A program made the translations under genes and the position numbers. Below, piece after piece: positions 39,858-49,052 of a DNA stretch of 64,000 bases (position 1 is its first letter; each line of letters starts with the position of its first letter). Origin of the DNA: Lautropia sp. SCN 69-89. GTDB taxonomy: Bacteria > Pseudomonadota > Gammaproteobacteria > Burkholderiales > Burkholderiaceae_E. The notes beneath the pieces were generated by a model. That model was not told where the DNA came from and ran no database searches. It saw only the letters and a program-made list of their open reading frames with translations. Where the stretch lies: assembly GCA_001724855.1 (NCBI GenBank), contig MEED01000021.1, positions 1 to 64,000 of the forward strand, read 5' to 3'.

Positions 39858-40433
39858 ATGGCGCGGCTCGTCTTCATCGCCGGCCATGCCGGCACCGGCA
39901 AGACGACGCTGGCGCGGCGTGCGGTGCCGCTGCTGCACGCGCGTACCGGCGAGAGCTTCTGCGTGCTCGACAAGGACACGGCCTACGGCGCCTACAGCGC
40001 GAAGGTGATGGGCCTGCTCACCGGGGACCCCGACGACCGCGACAGCCCCACTTTCCTGGAGCACCTGCGCGACGAGGAGTACCGCGGCCTGATCGACATC
40101 GCCGCCGAGAACCTGGCGCTCGGCGTGAACGTCGTCCTGGTGGGGCCGTTCTCGCGCGAGGTGAAGTCGAAGCGGGTGTTCGACCCGCTGGCGCTCGGCG
40201 TGCCGGCCGACACCCGCATCCGGGTGATCTGGGCGGCGCTCGACGAAGCCACCGCGAAGGCGCGCATCGTCGCCCGCGGCGACCCGCGCGACCGCTACAA
40301 GCTCGAGCACTGGGACGAGTACCGCAAGCGACGCTTCGAACCCGACCCGGCGGAGTTCCCGGCGCTGCTGCGCTTCGACAACACGGCGTTCGACGAAGCC
40401 GCGTTCGAGCGGCTGATCGCGGCGATCTGCTGA
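39858..40433 (+). CDS. P-loop AAA_33-type ATP-binding protein, possible small-molecule kinase
   Basis: A 191-residue protein with a Walker A motif FIAGHAGTGKTTLARR at about 6-21. Other kinase-like features are CVLDKDTAYGAYSAKV, NVVLVGPFSREV and a late basic segment ARIVARGDPRDRYKLEHWD that could be a lid. It resembles gluconate or chloramphenicol kinase-like P-loop proteins of unknown substrate. It lies 16 bp after sseA on the same strand. Phosphorylation of a small molecule is inferred from the fold only. Confidence 0.75.
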   Translation: MARLVFIAGHAGTGKTTLARRAVPLLHARTGESFCVLDKDTAYGAYSAKVMGLLTGDPDDRDSPTFLEHLRDEEYRGLIDIAAENLALGVNVVLVGPFSREVKSKRVFDPLALGVPADTRIRVIWAALDEATAKARIVARGDPRDRYKLEHWDEYRKRRFEPDPAEFPALLRFDNTAFDEAAFERLIAAIC

Positions 40434-40446
40434 GGCCAGGGCCCCG

Positions 40447-41232
40447 TCAGTGCCCGTGCAGCGTGGCGGTGGTGAACGCGATCACCGCGATGCCTGCCAT
40501 CATCAGCGCGAACTGCCAGAACCACTCGCCGCGGCGCCGCGTCTCGCGGTGCAGGTCGGGAATCAGGTCGGCGAGCGCGACGTAGATGAAGCTGGCGGCG
40601 GCGAGCACCAGCACGTACGGCAGCAGGCCCTGGGCACGCGACAGCGACAGGTAGCCGAGCACGCCGCCCGCAACCGCCGACAGGCCGCTCAGCACGTTGT
40701 ACAGCAGCGCCCGCGCGCGCGTGTAGCCGGCGTTGATCAGGATGATGAAGTCGCCGATCTCCTGCGGGATCTCGTGGGCCGCGATCGCCGCGGTCGTCAG
40801 CCAGCCGAGCGTGGGATCGGCGATGAACGCCGCAGCGATCATCACGCCGTCGGCGAAATTGTGGATGCCGTCGCCGACGAGGATCAGCATGCCGCCCGGA
40901 CCCGCCTCCTCGCGATCGTGCCCATGGTGGTGGTGGTGCCCGTCGCCCTCGTGGTGGTGGCTGTGCCGCAGCACCGACAGCTTCTCGAGCACGAAGAAGC
41001 CGATCAGCCCCATCAGCAGCGTCCAGGCGAGCGCGCGGATGTCGGCATGCGATTCGAACGCCTCCGGGATCAGGTTGAGCAGCGCCGAGCCCAGCAGCAG
41101 CCCCGCCGACACGCTGACCATCCGGCTCACCAGCCCGGCGAGCAGTCCGAGCGACAGCCAGGCGGCTGCGAGCACACTCGCCGCGCCGGCCAGCAGCGTG
41201 GCCGCGATCGTCATGAGCAGCGTCGCGGTCAC
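40447..41232 (-). CDS. ZIP family divalent metal transporter
   Basis: A 261-residue inner-membrane protein with about eight helices. TM4 carries VGDGIHNFADGVMIAAAF and TM5 AAIAAHEIPQEIGDFIILI, the two histidine-containing metal-path helices of ZIP transporters. A cytoplasmic His-rich loop HSHHHEGDGHHHHHGHD at about 88-104 likely senses zinc. The substrate is probably zinc, perhaps also iron or manganese. GTG 41232 is taken as start because it follows the polA stop by two bases and AGG lies upstream; ATG 41214 is an alternative. It is probably co-transcribed with polA. Confidence 0.9.
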   Translation of the reverse strand: MTATLLMTIAATLLAGAASVLAAAWLSLGLLAGLVSRMVSVSAGLLLGSALLNLIPEAFESHADIRALAWTLLMGLIGFFVLEKLSVLRHSHHHEGDGHHHHHGHDREEAGPGGMLILVGDGIHNFADGVMIAAAFIADPTLGWLTTAAIAAHEIPQEIGDFIILINAGYTRARALLYNVLSGLSAVAGGVLGYLSLSRAQGLLPYVLVLAAASFIYVALADLIPDLHRETRRRGEWFWQFALMMAGIAVIAFTTATLHGH

Positions 41233-41234
41233 CG

Positions 41235-44054
41235 TCAGTGCGCCTGTTCCCAGTTGGTGCCGATGCCGCACTCGACCTCGAGCGGCACCGACAGGCTCGC
41301 GACGCCGGTCATCAGTCGCGGCAGCTCCGAGCGCACCTCGTCGAGCTCGGCCTGCGGCACCTCGAGCACCAGCTCGTCGTGCACCTGCATGATCAGCTTC
41401 GAGGCCATCGGGCGCTCGTCGAGCCAGCGCTGCACCGCGATCATCGCCATCTTGATCAGGTCGGCCGCGGTGCCCTGCATCGGCGCGTTGATCGCCGCCC
41501 GTTCGGCGGCGGAGCGCCGCGGGCCGTTGGGGCTGTTGATCTCGGCCAGCCACAGGCGCCTGCCGAACACCGTCTCGACGTAGCCCTGGCTGCGCGCCAG
41601 CGCACGCGTCTCGTCCATGTACCGGGCCACGCCCGGATAGCGCGCGAAATAGCGCTCGATGTAGTTCTTCGCCGCATCGCGCTCGATGCCCAGGTTCGCG
41701 GCCAGCCCGTAGGCGCTCATCCCGTAGATCAGCCCGAAGTTGATCACCTTCGCGTAGCGGCGCTGCTCGGCGCTCACGTCGGCGGGCGCGATGCCGAAGA
41801 TCTCGCTCGCGGTGGCGCGGTGCACGTCGAGTCCCTGCTCGAAGGCGCGCAGCAGGGTCTCGTCGCCCGAGATGTGCGCCATGATGCGCAGCTCGATCTG
41901 CGAGTAGTCGGCCGAGACGATGCTCGACCCCGGCGGCGCGACGAAGGCTTCGCGGATGCGCCGTCCTTCGGGGGTGCGCACCGGAATGTTCTGCAGGTTC
42001 GGGTCGCTCGATGCGAGCCGGCCCGTGACCGCAACCGCCTGCGAGTAGCTGGTGTGAACCCGGCCGCTGCGCGGATCGACCATCTTCGGCAGCTTGTCGG
42101 TGTAGGTGCTCTTGAGCTTGGCCAGCGCGCGCCAGTCGAGGACGATGCGCGGCAGCGGGTAGTCTTCGGCGAGCTTCGCCAGCACCTCCTCGTCGGTGGA
42201 CGGGGCGCCACTGGCGGTCTTGCGGATCACGGGCAGGCCGAGCCGGCCGAACAGGATCTCGCCGAGCTGCCTGGGCGAATTCAGGTTGAACGGCTGGCCC
42301 GCTGCCTCGACCGCGCGCCGCTCGAGCTCGAGCATCTTGCGGCCCAGTTCGTCGGACTGCCGCACCAGCGCCGCGGCGTCGATCAGCACACCGTTGCGCT
42401 CCATCCGCTGCAGCACGACCGAGACCGGGATCTCGACCTCGCGGTAGATGCGCTCGAGCGCCTCGTGCGCGGCGATGCGCGGATACAGCGTGCGGTGCAG
42501 GTGCATCGTCACGTCGGCGTCCTCGGCCGCGTAGCGCGCCGCCTGGTCGATCGGCACCTGCTCGAAGCCGATCTGGCTCGCCCCCTTGCCCGCCACCTGG
42601 TGATAGGTGATCGTGCGGCGGCCAAGATGACGCTCGGCAAGCGAGTCCATGTCGTGGTTGCGATGCGCCTCGAGCACGTAGCTTTCGAGCAGCGTGTCGT
42701 GCGCGATGCCGGCCAGGCGCACCCCGTGATTCTCGAGCACGTGCGTGTCGTACTTCAGGTTCTGTCCGACCTTGGCGCGCGCCGGATCTTCGAGCCAGTT
42801 GCGCAGCCGCGCGAGCACGTGCTCGCGCGCGAGCTGCGCGGGCGCACCGGCGTAGCGGTGCGCGACCGGCACGTAGCACGCCTCCCAGGGCGCGACCGAC
42901 AGCGACAAGCCGACCAGTTCGGCAGCCATCGGGTCGAGCGAGGTGGTTTCGGTGTCGAACGCGACCAGGTCGGCGGCCTCGATGCGCGCGATCCAGCGTT
43001 CGAGTGCGTCGTCGTCGAGCACCGTTTCGTACGCCGGCGATTCGGCAGGCGCATGCGCGGCCGGGGCCGCAGGCACCGTGGCGCGCGCCGCACCCCCCTC
43101 GGCGGTCCCGGCTCCGGCCCCCGCCGCGGCCCCGCCGGCGCCGTTCGCGCCCGGCGCCCCGGCCTCGTCGAGCTCGCGCAACCAGCTGCGGAACTCGCAG
43201 CGCTCGAACAGCGCGCGCAGCGCCACCGGATCTTCGTCGGCGAGGTCGAGCGACGCGTCGATCGACTCGACCTGCGGCTCGAGGTCGCAGTCGGTCTTCA
43301 CGGTGACCAGCCTGCGCGCAACCGGCAGCCAGTCGAGCGCCTTGCGCAGGTTCTCGCCCACCACGCCGCCGATCGCGGCCGCGTGCTCGACGATCGCGTC
43401 GAGCGATCCGTACTGCTCGAGCCACTTCACCGCAGTCTTCGGGCCCACCTTGTCGACGCCGGGCACGTTGTCGACCGCGTCGCCCACCAGCGTCAGCCAG
43501 TCGACGATACGCTCGGGCGGCACGCCGAAGCGCTCCTTCACGCCGTCGCGGTCGAGCCGCTCGACCGGCCCGCCCTCGCGGCTGGTCATCGTGTTCACCA
43601 GCACCACGCGATCGTCGACCAGCTGGGCAAGGTCCTTGTCGCCGGTGGAGATCACGGTGTTCATGCCCTGGCGCGATGCCTCGGCAGCCAGCGTCGCGAT
43701 CACGTCGTCGGCTTCGATGCCCTCGATCATCAGCAGCGGCCACCCAAGCGCGCGCACCATCTCGTGGATGACCGGGATCTGGCGCACCAGGTCTTCGGGC
43801 ATCGCCTTGCGATTGGCCTTGTATTCGGGGTACCAGTCGTCGCGGAAGGTCTTGCCGGGCGCGTCGAAGACCACCGCGCCGTGCGTCGCGCCGCCGCTCA
43901 ATTTGCCGTCGGCACGCAGACGCCGTAGCATCGCCACCATGCCGCGCACCGCGCCGGTCGGCTCGCCGCTGCCGGTACGCAGATCCGGCATCGCGTGAAA
44001 CGCGCGATACAGGAAACTCGAGCCGTCGACCAGCAGAAGCGTCTTTTCGGACAT
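41235..44054 (-). CDS. polA: DNA polymerase I
   Basis: A 939-residue enzyme for Okazaki-fragment processing and repair. The 5'-3' exonuclease domain occupies about 1-290 (LLLVDGSSFLYRAFHAMPDL, GDAVDNVPGVDKVGPKTA). An Ala/Gly-rich linker (about 332-365) follows. The 3'-5' exonuclease retains its acidic motif LVAFDTETTSLDP, so proofreading is likely. The polymerase has TGRLASSDPNLQNIPVRTPE, SADYSQIELRIMAHISGD and MQVHDELVLEVP. Start ATG 44054 (MSEKTLLLVDG) overlaps the start codon of the divergent LOG-family gene, so the promoter must lie within that gene. The ZIP gene follows. Confidence 0.97.
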   Translation of the reverse strand: MSEKTLLLVDGSSFLYRAFHAMPDLRTGSGEPTGAVRGMVAMLRRLRADGKLSGGATHGAVVFDAPGKTFRDDWYPEYKANRKAMPEDLVRQIPVIHEMVRALGWPLLMIEGIEADDVIATLAAEASRQGMNTVISTGDKDLAQLVDDRVVLVNTMTSREGGPVERLDRDGVKERFGVPPERIVDWLTLVGDAVDNVPGVDKVGPKTAVKWLEQYGSLDAIVEHAAAIGGVVGENLRKALDWLPVARRLVTVKTDCDLEPQVESIDASLDLADEDPVALRALFERCEFRSWLRELDEAGAPGANGAGGAAAGAGAGTAEGGAARATVPAAPAAHAPAESPAYETVLDDDALERWIARIEAADLVAFDTETTSLDPMAAELVGLSLSVAPWEACYVPVAHRYAGAPAQLAREHVLARLRNWLEDPARAKVGQNLKYDTHVLENHGVRLAGIAHDTLLESYVLEAHRNHDMDSLAERHLGRRTITYHQVAGKGASQIGFEQVPIDQAARYAAEDADVTMHLHRTLYPRIAAHEALERIYREVEIPVSVVLQRMERNGVLIDAAALVRQSDELGRKMLELERRAVEAAGQPFNLNSPRQLGEILFGRLGLPVIRKTASGAPSTDEEVLAKLAEDYPLPRIVLDWRALAKLKSTYTDKLPKMVDPRSGRVHTSYSQAVAVTGRLASSDPNLQNIPVRTPEGRRIREAFVAPPGSSIVSADYSQIELRIMAHISGDETLLRAFEQGLDVHRATASEIFGIAPADVSAEQRRYAKVINFGLIYGMSAYGLAANLGIERDAAKNYIERYFARYPGVARYMDETRALARSQGYVETVFGRRLWLAEINSPNGPRRSAAERAAINAPMQGTAADLIKMAMIAVQRWLDERPMASKLIMQVHDELVLEVPQAELDEVRSELPRLMTGVASLSVPLEVECGIGTNWEQAH

Positions 44055-44787
44055 GTCCAGCAGCAAGCAGGTGCCGCAGTTGCGCGCGATCGCGAGCCAG
44101 GAGCGCTCGACGTCGCTGAAAGCGCGCGAGTCCTGGCACATCTTTGGAATTATCTCAGAGTTCGTCGAGGCGACCGAACGCCTCGCCGAGATCCGTCCCG
44201 CAGTGTCGATCTTCGGCAGCGCGCGCGTGCGCCCCGGACATCGCTGGTACGACACCACCGTCGACCTCGCGCGACGCCTGTCCGACGCCGGCTTCGCGAT
44301 CGTCTCCGGCGGCGGCCCCGGCATCATGGAAGCGGCCAACCGCGGCGGCTACGCCGGCAAGTCGGCCTCGGTCGGGCTGAACATCCAGCTGCCGATGGAG
44401 CAGACCGGCAACGGCTACCAGGACATCTCGCTCACCTTTCGGCACTTTTTCGCGCGCAAGGTGGCGTTCGCCAAGTACGCGACCGCCTTCGTCGCGCTGC
44501 CCGGGGGATTCGGCACGCTCGACGAGCTGTGCGAGATGCTCACGATGGTGCAGACGCGCATGGGCCGGCGCATCCCGATCATCCTGATGGACAGCGCGTT
44601 CTGGTCAGGGCTCGTCGACTGGATGCGCGGGCAGCTGCTCGGCAACGGCCTGATCTCCGAGGGCGACATCGAGCTGATCCAGCTGATCGACGAGCCGTCC
44701 CGGGTCGTCGAGGCGATCTTCGACTACTACCAGACGCGCGGCTTCGTGCCCACGGCCGACGAGCACGAGCGGATGCTCTACCTGTAG
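44053..44787 (+). CDS. LOG family (TIGR00730) nucleotide-monophosphate phosphoribohydrolase
   Basis: A 244-residue Rossmann-fold protein. GGGPGIMEAANRG at about 95-107 and PGGFGTLDELCEM at about 151-163 are the LOG signature that binds the phosphoribosyl group. Such enzymes release bases from nucleoside 5'-monophosphates; plant homologues activate cytokinins. The N-terminal segment SLKARESWHIFGIISEFVEA is typical of the longer bacterial group. ATG 44053 shares bases with the polA start codon on the other strand. The upstream promoter must therefore lie inside polA. thrB follows after 17 bp. Confidence 0.9.
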   Translation: MSSSKQVPQLRAIASQERSTSLKARESWHIFGIISEFVEATERLAEIRPAVSIFGSARVRPGHRWYDTTVDLARRLSDAGFAIVSGGGPGIMEAANRGGYAGKSASVGLNIQLPMEQTGNGYQDISLTFRHFFARKVAFAKYATAFVALPGGFGTLDELCEMLTMVQTRMGRRIPIILMDSAFWSGLVDWMRGQLLGNGLISEGDIELIQLIDEPSRVVEAIFDYYQTRGFVPTADEHERMLYL

Positions 44788-44804
44788 GAGCACCGCTCCC
44801 CGAC

Positions 44805-45773
44805 ATGGCCGTCTTCACGCCCGTCACGCGCGAGTCGCTCGCGCACTGGCTCGAGCGCTACGACCTCGGCGAGTTGCGCGGGTTCGAGGGAATCGCCTCG
44901 GGCATCGAAAACAGCAACTTCTTCGTCACCACCCGTTCCGGGCGCTTCGTGCTCACGCTGTTCGAGCGCCTTCACTTCGACGAACTGCCGTTCTATCTCG
45001 GCCTGATGCACCACCTCGCCGCCCGCGGCATTCCCTGTCCCGATCCGGTCGCCGATCGACAAGGCGTATCGCTCGGCTGGCTCGAAGGCAAGCCGGCGGC
45101 GCTGGTCACGCGATTGGCCGGGCAGGCGGTCATGCAGCCGCGGCCCGCGCATTGCGCGCAGGTGGGCGCGCTGCTCGCCCGGATGCATCGCGCTGCGCTC
45201 GGCTACGAGGGGAGCCTGCCGAACCCCCGCGGCATCGACTGGAAGGCGGGCGCCGCGCCCGAGGTGCTGCCCTTCCTCGATCGCGAGCAGGCAACGCTGC
45301 TGGCCGACGAACTCGCGCAGCAGCGTGCCTTCGCCGCATCGACGTTGCGCGCGGCGCTGCCCGCCAGCGCGGTGCACGCCGACCTGTTCCGCGACAACGT
45401 GCTGTTCGAGACGGCACCCGGCGACTCGCCGCGGCTCGGCGGCGTGATCGACTTCTACTTCGCAGGCGTCGACACGTGGATGTTCGACCTCGCGGTCGCG
45501 GCCAACGACTGGTGCATCGACGACGCGACCGGCGCCTTCGACCCCGCGCGCTTCGACGCGCTCGCGCGCGCCTATGCGGCCGAGCGCCCGCTGCTGCAGG
45601 CCGAGCGCGACGCATGGCCGATGATGCTTCGCGCCGGGGCGCTGCGCTTCTGGCTGTCGCGGCTGCACGACCTGCACCTGCCGCGGCCGGCCGAGATGGT
45701 CACCCCGAAAGACCCCGCGCACTTCGAGCGCATCCTGCTCGCGCGCCGACTCGGCGTGCCTCCGCTTCCATGA
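44805..45773 (+). CDS. thrB: homoserine kinase (APH-fold, ThrB2-like)
   Basis: A 322-residue kinase phosphorylating homoserine in threonine synthesis. It belongs to the aminoglycoside-phosphotransferase fold class used by Burkholderiales and pseudomonads, not the GHMP class. GIENSNFFVTTRSGRFVLTL is the nucleotide-binding N-lobe. VHADLFRDNVLF carries the catalytic Asp and Asn, and GVIDFYFAGVDTWMFDLAVA the metal-binding Asp. ATG 44805 follows the LOG gene by 17 bp. The stop overlaps the next ATG (ATGA). Confidence 0.93.
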   Translation: MAVFTPVTRESLAHWLERYDLGELRGFEGIASGIENSNFFVTTRSGRFVLTLFERLHFDELPFYLGLMHHLAARGIPCPDPVADRQGVSLGWLEGKPAALVTRLAGQAVMQPRPAHCAQVGALLARMHRAALGYEGSLPNPRGIDWKAGAAPEVLPFLDREQATLLADELAQQRAFAASTLRAALPASAVHADLFRDNVLFETAPGDSPRLGGVIDFYFAGVDTWMFDLAVAANDWCIDDATGAFDPARFDALARAYAAERPLLQAERDAWPMMLRAGALRFWLSRLHDLHLPRPAEMVTPKDPAHFERILLARRLGVPPLP

Positions 45774-46573
45774 CCACTGCCCCTTCCGGCGCGATGCGCA
45801 TCCGCGTGCTCCCGGCCGTCACCGGCTGGCGCTGGGTCATCGACGGCTTCAGGCTGCTGCGACGCCAGCCGATCGCACTGCTCGCGATCGTCTTCATGAA
45901 CCTGCTGCTGCTGTCGGTGTCGGTACTGATTCCGCTGGTGGGTTCGATCGCGCCACTGGTGCTCACGCCGGCACTGATGGTCGGCGTGATGCACGCGATC
46001 CGTGCCACCGACCGCGGCGAGATGCCCACGCCGCTGATGCTGCTGGCCGCCTTCCGGGACTACGACGGTCGCGCGTGGCGGCCGCTGATCGTGCTGGGCG
46101 CGGCCAATGCGGTGTGCACCGTCGCCGCACTGGCGCTGGCGGCGGTGGCCGACAACGGCACGCTGATGCGGCTGGCCACCGGACACCTCGGCAGCGAAGA
46201 TGCCGCGGTGTCGGAGGGCGCACTGATGACGGCCGCGGCCCTGTTCCTGCTGGTCTACGCGCCGACGCAGGCAGCGATGTGGTACGCGCCGCTGTTCGTC
46301 GCCTGGCACCGGACGCCGGTAGTGCAGTCGCTGTTCTTCAGCCTGGTTGCCGCGTGGCGCAACCGCCGCGCGTTCGTCGTCTACGCCATCGGCTGGTTCG
46401 CGATCGCGCTGGCCGCGTCGCTGGCGATCCGCCTGCTGCAACTGACGCTCGGCCCCAGTCCGGTCGTGCTGTCGATGCTGCTCTCGCCGCTGTCGCTGAT
46501 CTTGATCACCGCGGTCTACTGCTCGTTCTGGTCCACCTACCGCGACGCGGTCGACTCCGACGCCGCCCCCTGA
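45770..46573 (+). CDS. BPSS1780 family membrane protein
   Basis: A 267-residue inner-membrane protein with six predicted helices. It is marked by RVLPAVTGWRWVIDGFRLLR before TM1, then LLAIVFMNLLLLSVSVLIPL, paired helices near 115-190, and a C-terminal TM. Named after Burkholderia pseudomallei BPSS1780; function unknown. Translation is coupled to thrB through a 4-bp overlap, and the same neighbourhood (thrB, uvrD) recurs in Burkholderiales. No catalytic motif is visible. It is convergent with uvrD across a long hairpin. Confidence 0.88.
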   Translation: MTTAPSGAMRIRVLPAVTGWRWVIDGFRLLRRQPIALLAIVFMNLLLLSVSVLIPLVGSIAPLVLTPALMVGVMHAIRATDRGEMPTPLMLLAAFRDYDGRAWRPLIVLGAANAVCTVAALALAAVADNGTLMRLATGHLGSEDAAVSEGALMTAAALFLLVYAPTQAAMWYAPLFVAWHRTPVVQSLFFSLVAAWRNRRAFVVYAIGWFAIALAASLAIRLLQLTLGPSPVVLSMLLSPLSLILITAVYCSFWSTYRDAVDSDAAP

Positions 46574-46575
46574 GC

Positions 46576-46609
46576 GCGGCGCGCGGGCGCGCGCCATGCC
46601 GCGCGCCGC
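46576..46609. terminator. hairpin between convergent thrB-operon and uvrD
   Basis: GCGGCGCGCG (46576-46585) and CGCGCGCCGC (46600-46609) form a perfect 10-bp stem around a 14-base loop, just 2 bp after one stop codon and 12 bp before the other. No U-tract follows on either strand, so efficiency is uncertain, but position supports a shared terminator. Confidence 0.45.
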
Positions 46610-46621
46610 CGGGGTCGTCCG

Positions 46622-49009
46622 CTACCCGATCGGTTCGAGCCGCGCCACCGACAGCGCGAGCCACTTCAGCCCTTCGCGGCCGAAGTTCACCTGCACGCGC
46701 GCGTCGTCGCCGCTGCCTTCGATCCCGACGATCACCCCCTCGCCGAAGCGCGCATGCGTCACGCCCTGGCCGACGCGAAACGCCGTGCCGCGGTCGAACT
46801 TCTGCGCGGCGCGCTGTTCGGCGCCCGACAGGCGCCCGATGTCGGCGTCGCCCGCGCGCGTGCCCGTGACGCGCCCCCGGCCGGCCGCGCCCTGTCGGCC
46901 GAAGCCCTCCCAGGCACCGCCCCAGCCTTCGCGATAGCCGGCCGATGCGGCCGGCAGGCCGCGCGGCGTCAGCCACTTCAGCAGCGCCGGCGGCAACTCG
47001 TCGAGAAAGCGCGAACGCACGCTGTAGCGGGTCTGCCCATGCAGCATCCGGGTCTGCGAGAACGACAGATACAGGCGCTGGCGCGCGCGCGTGATCGCCA
47101 CGTACATCAGCCGGCGCTCTTCCTCGAGCCCCTCGGGCTCGGCGATCGAGTTCTCGTGCGGAAACAGGCCCTCCTCGAGCCCGGTGACCATCACCGCGTC
47201 GAATTCCAGTCCCTTGGCGGCGTGCACCGTCATCAGCTGTACCGCGTCGCTGCCTTCGCCGGCCTGGTTCTCGCCGGCCTCGAGCGACGCATGCGCGAGA
47301 AAGGCTGCGAGCGGAGCGACGCGCGGCTCCTGCGTCGGGTCGCCGGCCGACGCGCCCGCGCCTTCGGGCGCGTCGCTCCCGGCGCCGACGGCGCCCGCGG
47401 CCCCACCGCGTACCGCGTCGGCCAGGCCCGACACGCCGAAGCTGGCCGGCACGTCGCGTCCGATACCCTCGTCGGCGAGGAAGACGGCGGCGGCGTTGAC
47501 CAGTTCGCGCAGGTTCTCGATGCGGTCCTGGCCCTCGCGCTCGGCCTGGTAATGCGCGATCAGGCCGCTGCGGTCGACCACGTGCTCGACCAGTTCGGTG
47601 AGCGGCATCGCCCGGGTGTCGGCGCGCAGCCGCTCGATCAGCTGCGCGAACGCACCGAGCTTGCCCGCGGCTGCGCCGCCGATCGACGGCAGCGCCGCGA
47701 ACAGGCTGCACCCGCCGGCGCGCGCGGCGTCCTGCAGCGCCTCGAGCGTGCGCGCGCCGATGCCGCGCGCGGGATAGTTGACCACCCGCAGGAACGCACC
47801 GTCGTCGTCGGGGTTCTCGAGCAGGCGCAGGTAGGCGAGCGCGTGCTTGATCTCGGCGCGCTCGAAAAAGCGCAGCCCGCCGTAGACGCGGTAGGCGATG
47901 CCCGCCGAGAACAGCGCATGCTCGATCACCCGCGACTGCGCGTTCGAGCGGTACAGCACCGCAATCGCGCTGCGCGACCAGCCCTCGCCGACCAGCCCGC
48001 GGATCTCCTCGACCAGCCACTGCGCTTCCTGCGCGTCGGTCAGCGATTCGTGAACGCGCACCGGCTCGCCCTCGCCGGCGTCGGTCCAGAGGTTCTTGCC
48101 GAGCCGGCGGCTGTTGTGGGCGATCAGCGCGTTGGCGCATTCGAGGATGTTGCCGTGCGAGCGGTAGTTCTGCTCGAGCCTGATCAGGTTGGCGACGCGC
48201 AGTTCGCGCTCGAACGCCGCCATGTTGGCGACCTTCGCGCCGCGAAACGCATAGATGCTCTGGTCGTCGTCGCCCACCGCGAAGATCACCGCCGAGTCAC
48301 CCGCGAGCAGCCGCAGCCACCGGTACTGCAGCGCGTTGGTGTCCTGGAATTCGTCGACCAGGATGTGCCTGAAGCGCGCCTGGTAGTGCTCGCGCAGCAG
48401 CTGGTTGCGCACGAGCAGCTCGTAGCTGCGCAACAGCAGTTCGGCGAAATCGACGACTCCCTCGCGCTGGCACTGCTCGTCGTAGGCCGCGTAGAGCTCG
48501 ACCAGGCGCCGCGTGTAGTCGTCGCCGGCCTCGACGTCGGCGGCGCGTCGTCCCTCTTCCTTGGCACCGTTGATGAAGTGCTGCAGGTTCTTCGGCGGGA
48601 ACTTCTCGTCGTCGACGTTGAGCGCGCGCAGCAGCCGCTTGATCGCCGCGAGCTGGTCCTGGGAGTCGAGGATCTGGAACGTGTGCGGCAACCCGGCGTC
48701 GCGGTGATGCGCGCGCAGCATCCGGTTGGCCAGGCCGTGGAAGGTACCGATCCACATGCCGCGCGTGTTCACCGGCAGCATCGCCGACAGCCGCGCGAGC
48801 ATCTCGCGCGCCGCCTTGTTCGTGAAGGTGACTGCGAGCAGCCCCTGCGGGCTCACCTGCCCGGTCGAGACCAGCCACGCGATCCGCGTGGTGAGCACGC
48901 GTGTCTTGCCGCTGCCGGCGCCTGCGAGAACCAGCGCATGCTGCGCCGGCAACGTGACGGCCGCGAGCTGCTGCTCGTTCAGGTGCGCCAGGAGATTCGG
49001 CTTCGACAT
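46622..49009 (-). CDS. uvrD: UvrD/PcrA-type superfamily 1 DNA helicase
   Basis: A 795-residue 3'-5' helicase of mismatch and nucleotide-excision repair. Motif I LAGAGSGKTRVLTTRI begins near residue 29. Motif II VDEFQDTN, motif III GDDDQSIYAFRGA, motif IV EQNYRS, motif V VHAAKGLEFDAV and motif VI YVAITRARQRLYL are all intact. An Ala/Gly-rich insertion (about 515-545) precedes motif V. The C-terminal 60 residues form the Tudor-like RNA-polymerase-binding domain of UvrD/PcrA (GVTHARFGEGVIVGIEGSG). Start ATG 49009 (MSKPNLLAHLNEQQ) is the family start. Confidence 0.96.
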   Translation of the reverse strand: MSKPNLLAHLNEQQLAAVTLPAQHALVLAGAGSGKTRVLTTRIAWLVSTGQVSPQGLLAVTFTNKAAREMLARLSAMLPVNTRGMWIGTFHGLANRMLRAHHRDAGLPHTFQILDSQDQLAAIKRLLRALNVDDEKFPPKNLQHFINGAKEEGRRAADVEAGDDYTRRLVELYAAYDEQCQREGVVDFAELLLRSYELLVRNQLLREHYQARFRHILVDEFQDTNALQYRWLRLLAGDSAVIFAVGDDDQSIYAFRGAKVANMAAFERELRVANLIRLEQNYRSHGNILECANALIAHNSRRLGKNLWTDAGEGEPVRVHESLTDAQEAQWLVEEIRGLVGEGWSRSAIAVLYRSNAQSRVIEHALFSAGIAYRVYGGLRFFERAEIKHALAYLRLLENPDDDGAFLRVVNYPARGIGARTLEALQDAARAGGCSLFAALPSIGGAAAGKLGAFAQLIERLRADTRAMPLTELVEHVVDRSGLIAHYQAEREGQDRIENLRELVNAAAVFLADEGIGRDVPASFGVSGLADAVRGGAAGAVGAGSDAPEGAGASAGDPTQEPRVAPLAAFLAHASLEAGENQAGEGSDAVQLMTVHAAKGLEFDAVMVTGLEEGLFPHENSIAEPEGLEEERRLMYVAITRARQRLYLSFSQTRMLHGQTRYSVRSRFLDELPPALLKWLTPRGLPAASAGYREGWGGAWEGFGRQGAAGRGRVTGTRAGDADIGRLSGAEQRAAQKFDRGTAFRVGQGVTHARFGEGVIVGIEGSGDDARVQVNFGREGLKWLALSVARLEPIG

Positions 49010-49052
49010 GCTGGCTGGCGCAGGGCGCGCGGCGCGCCCGACTGCGTCGGGC

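Noticed and set aside
41238-43928. 896-codon plus-strand frame opposite polA
   Set aside because: It is an antisense shadow of a conserved polymerase; no motif or plausible start site supports it.
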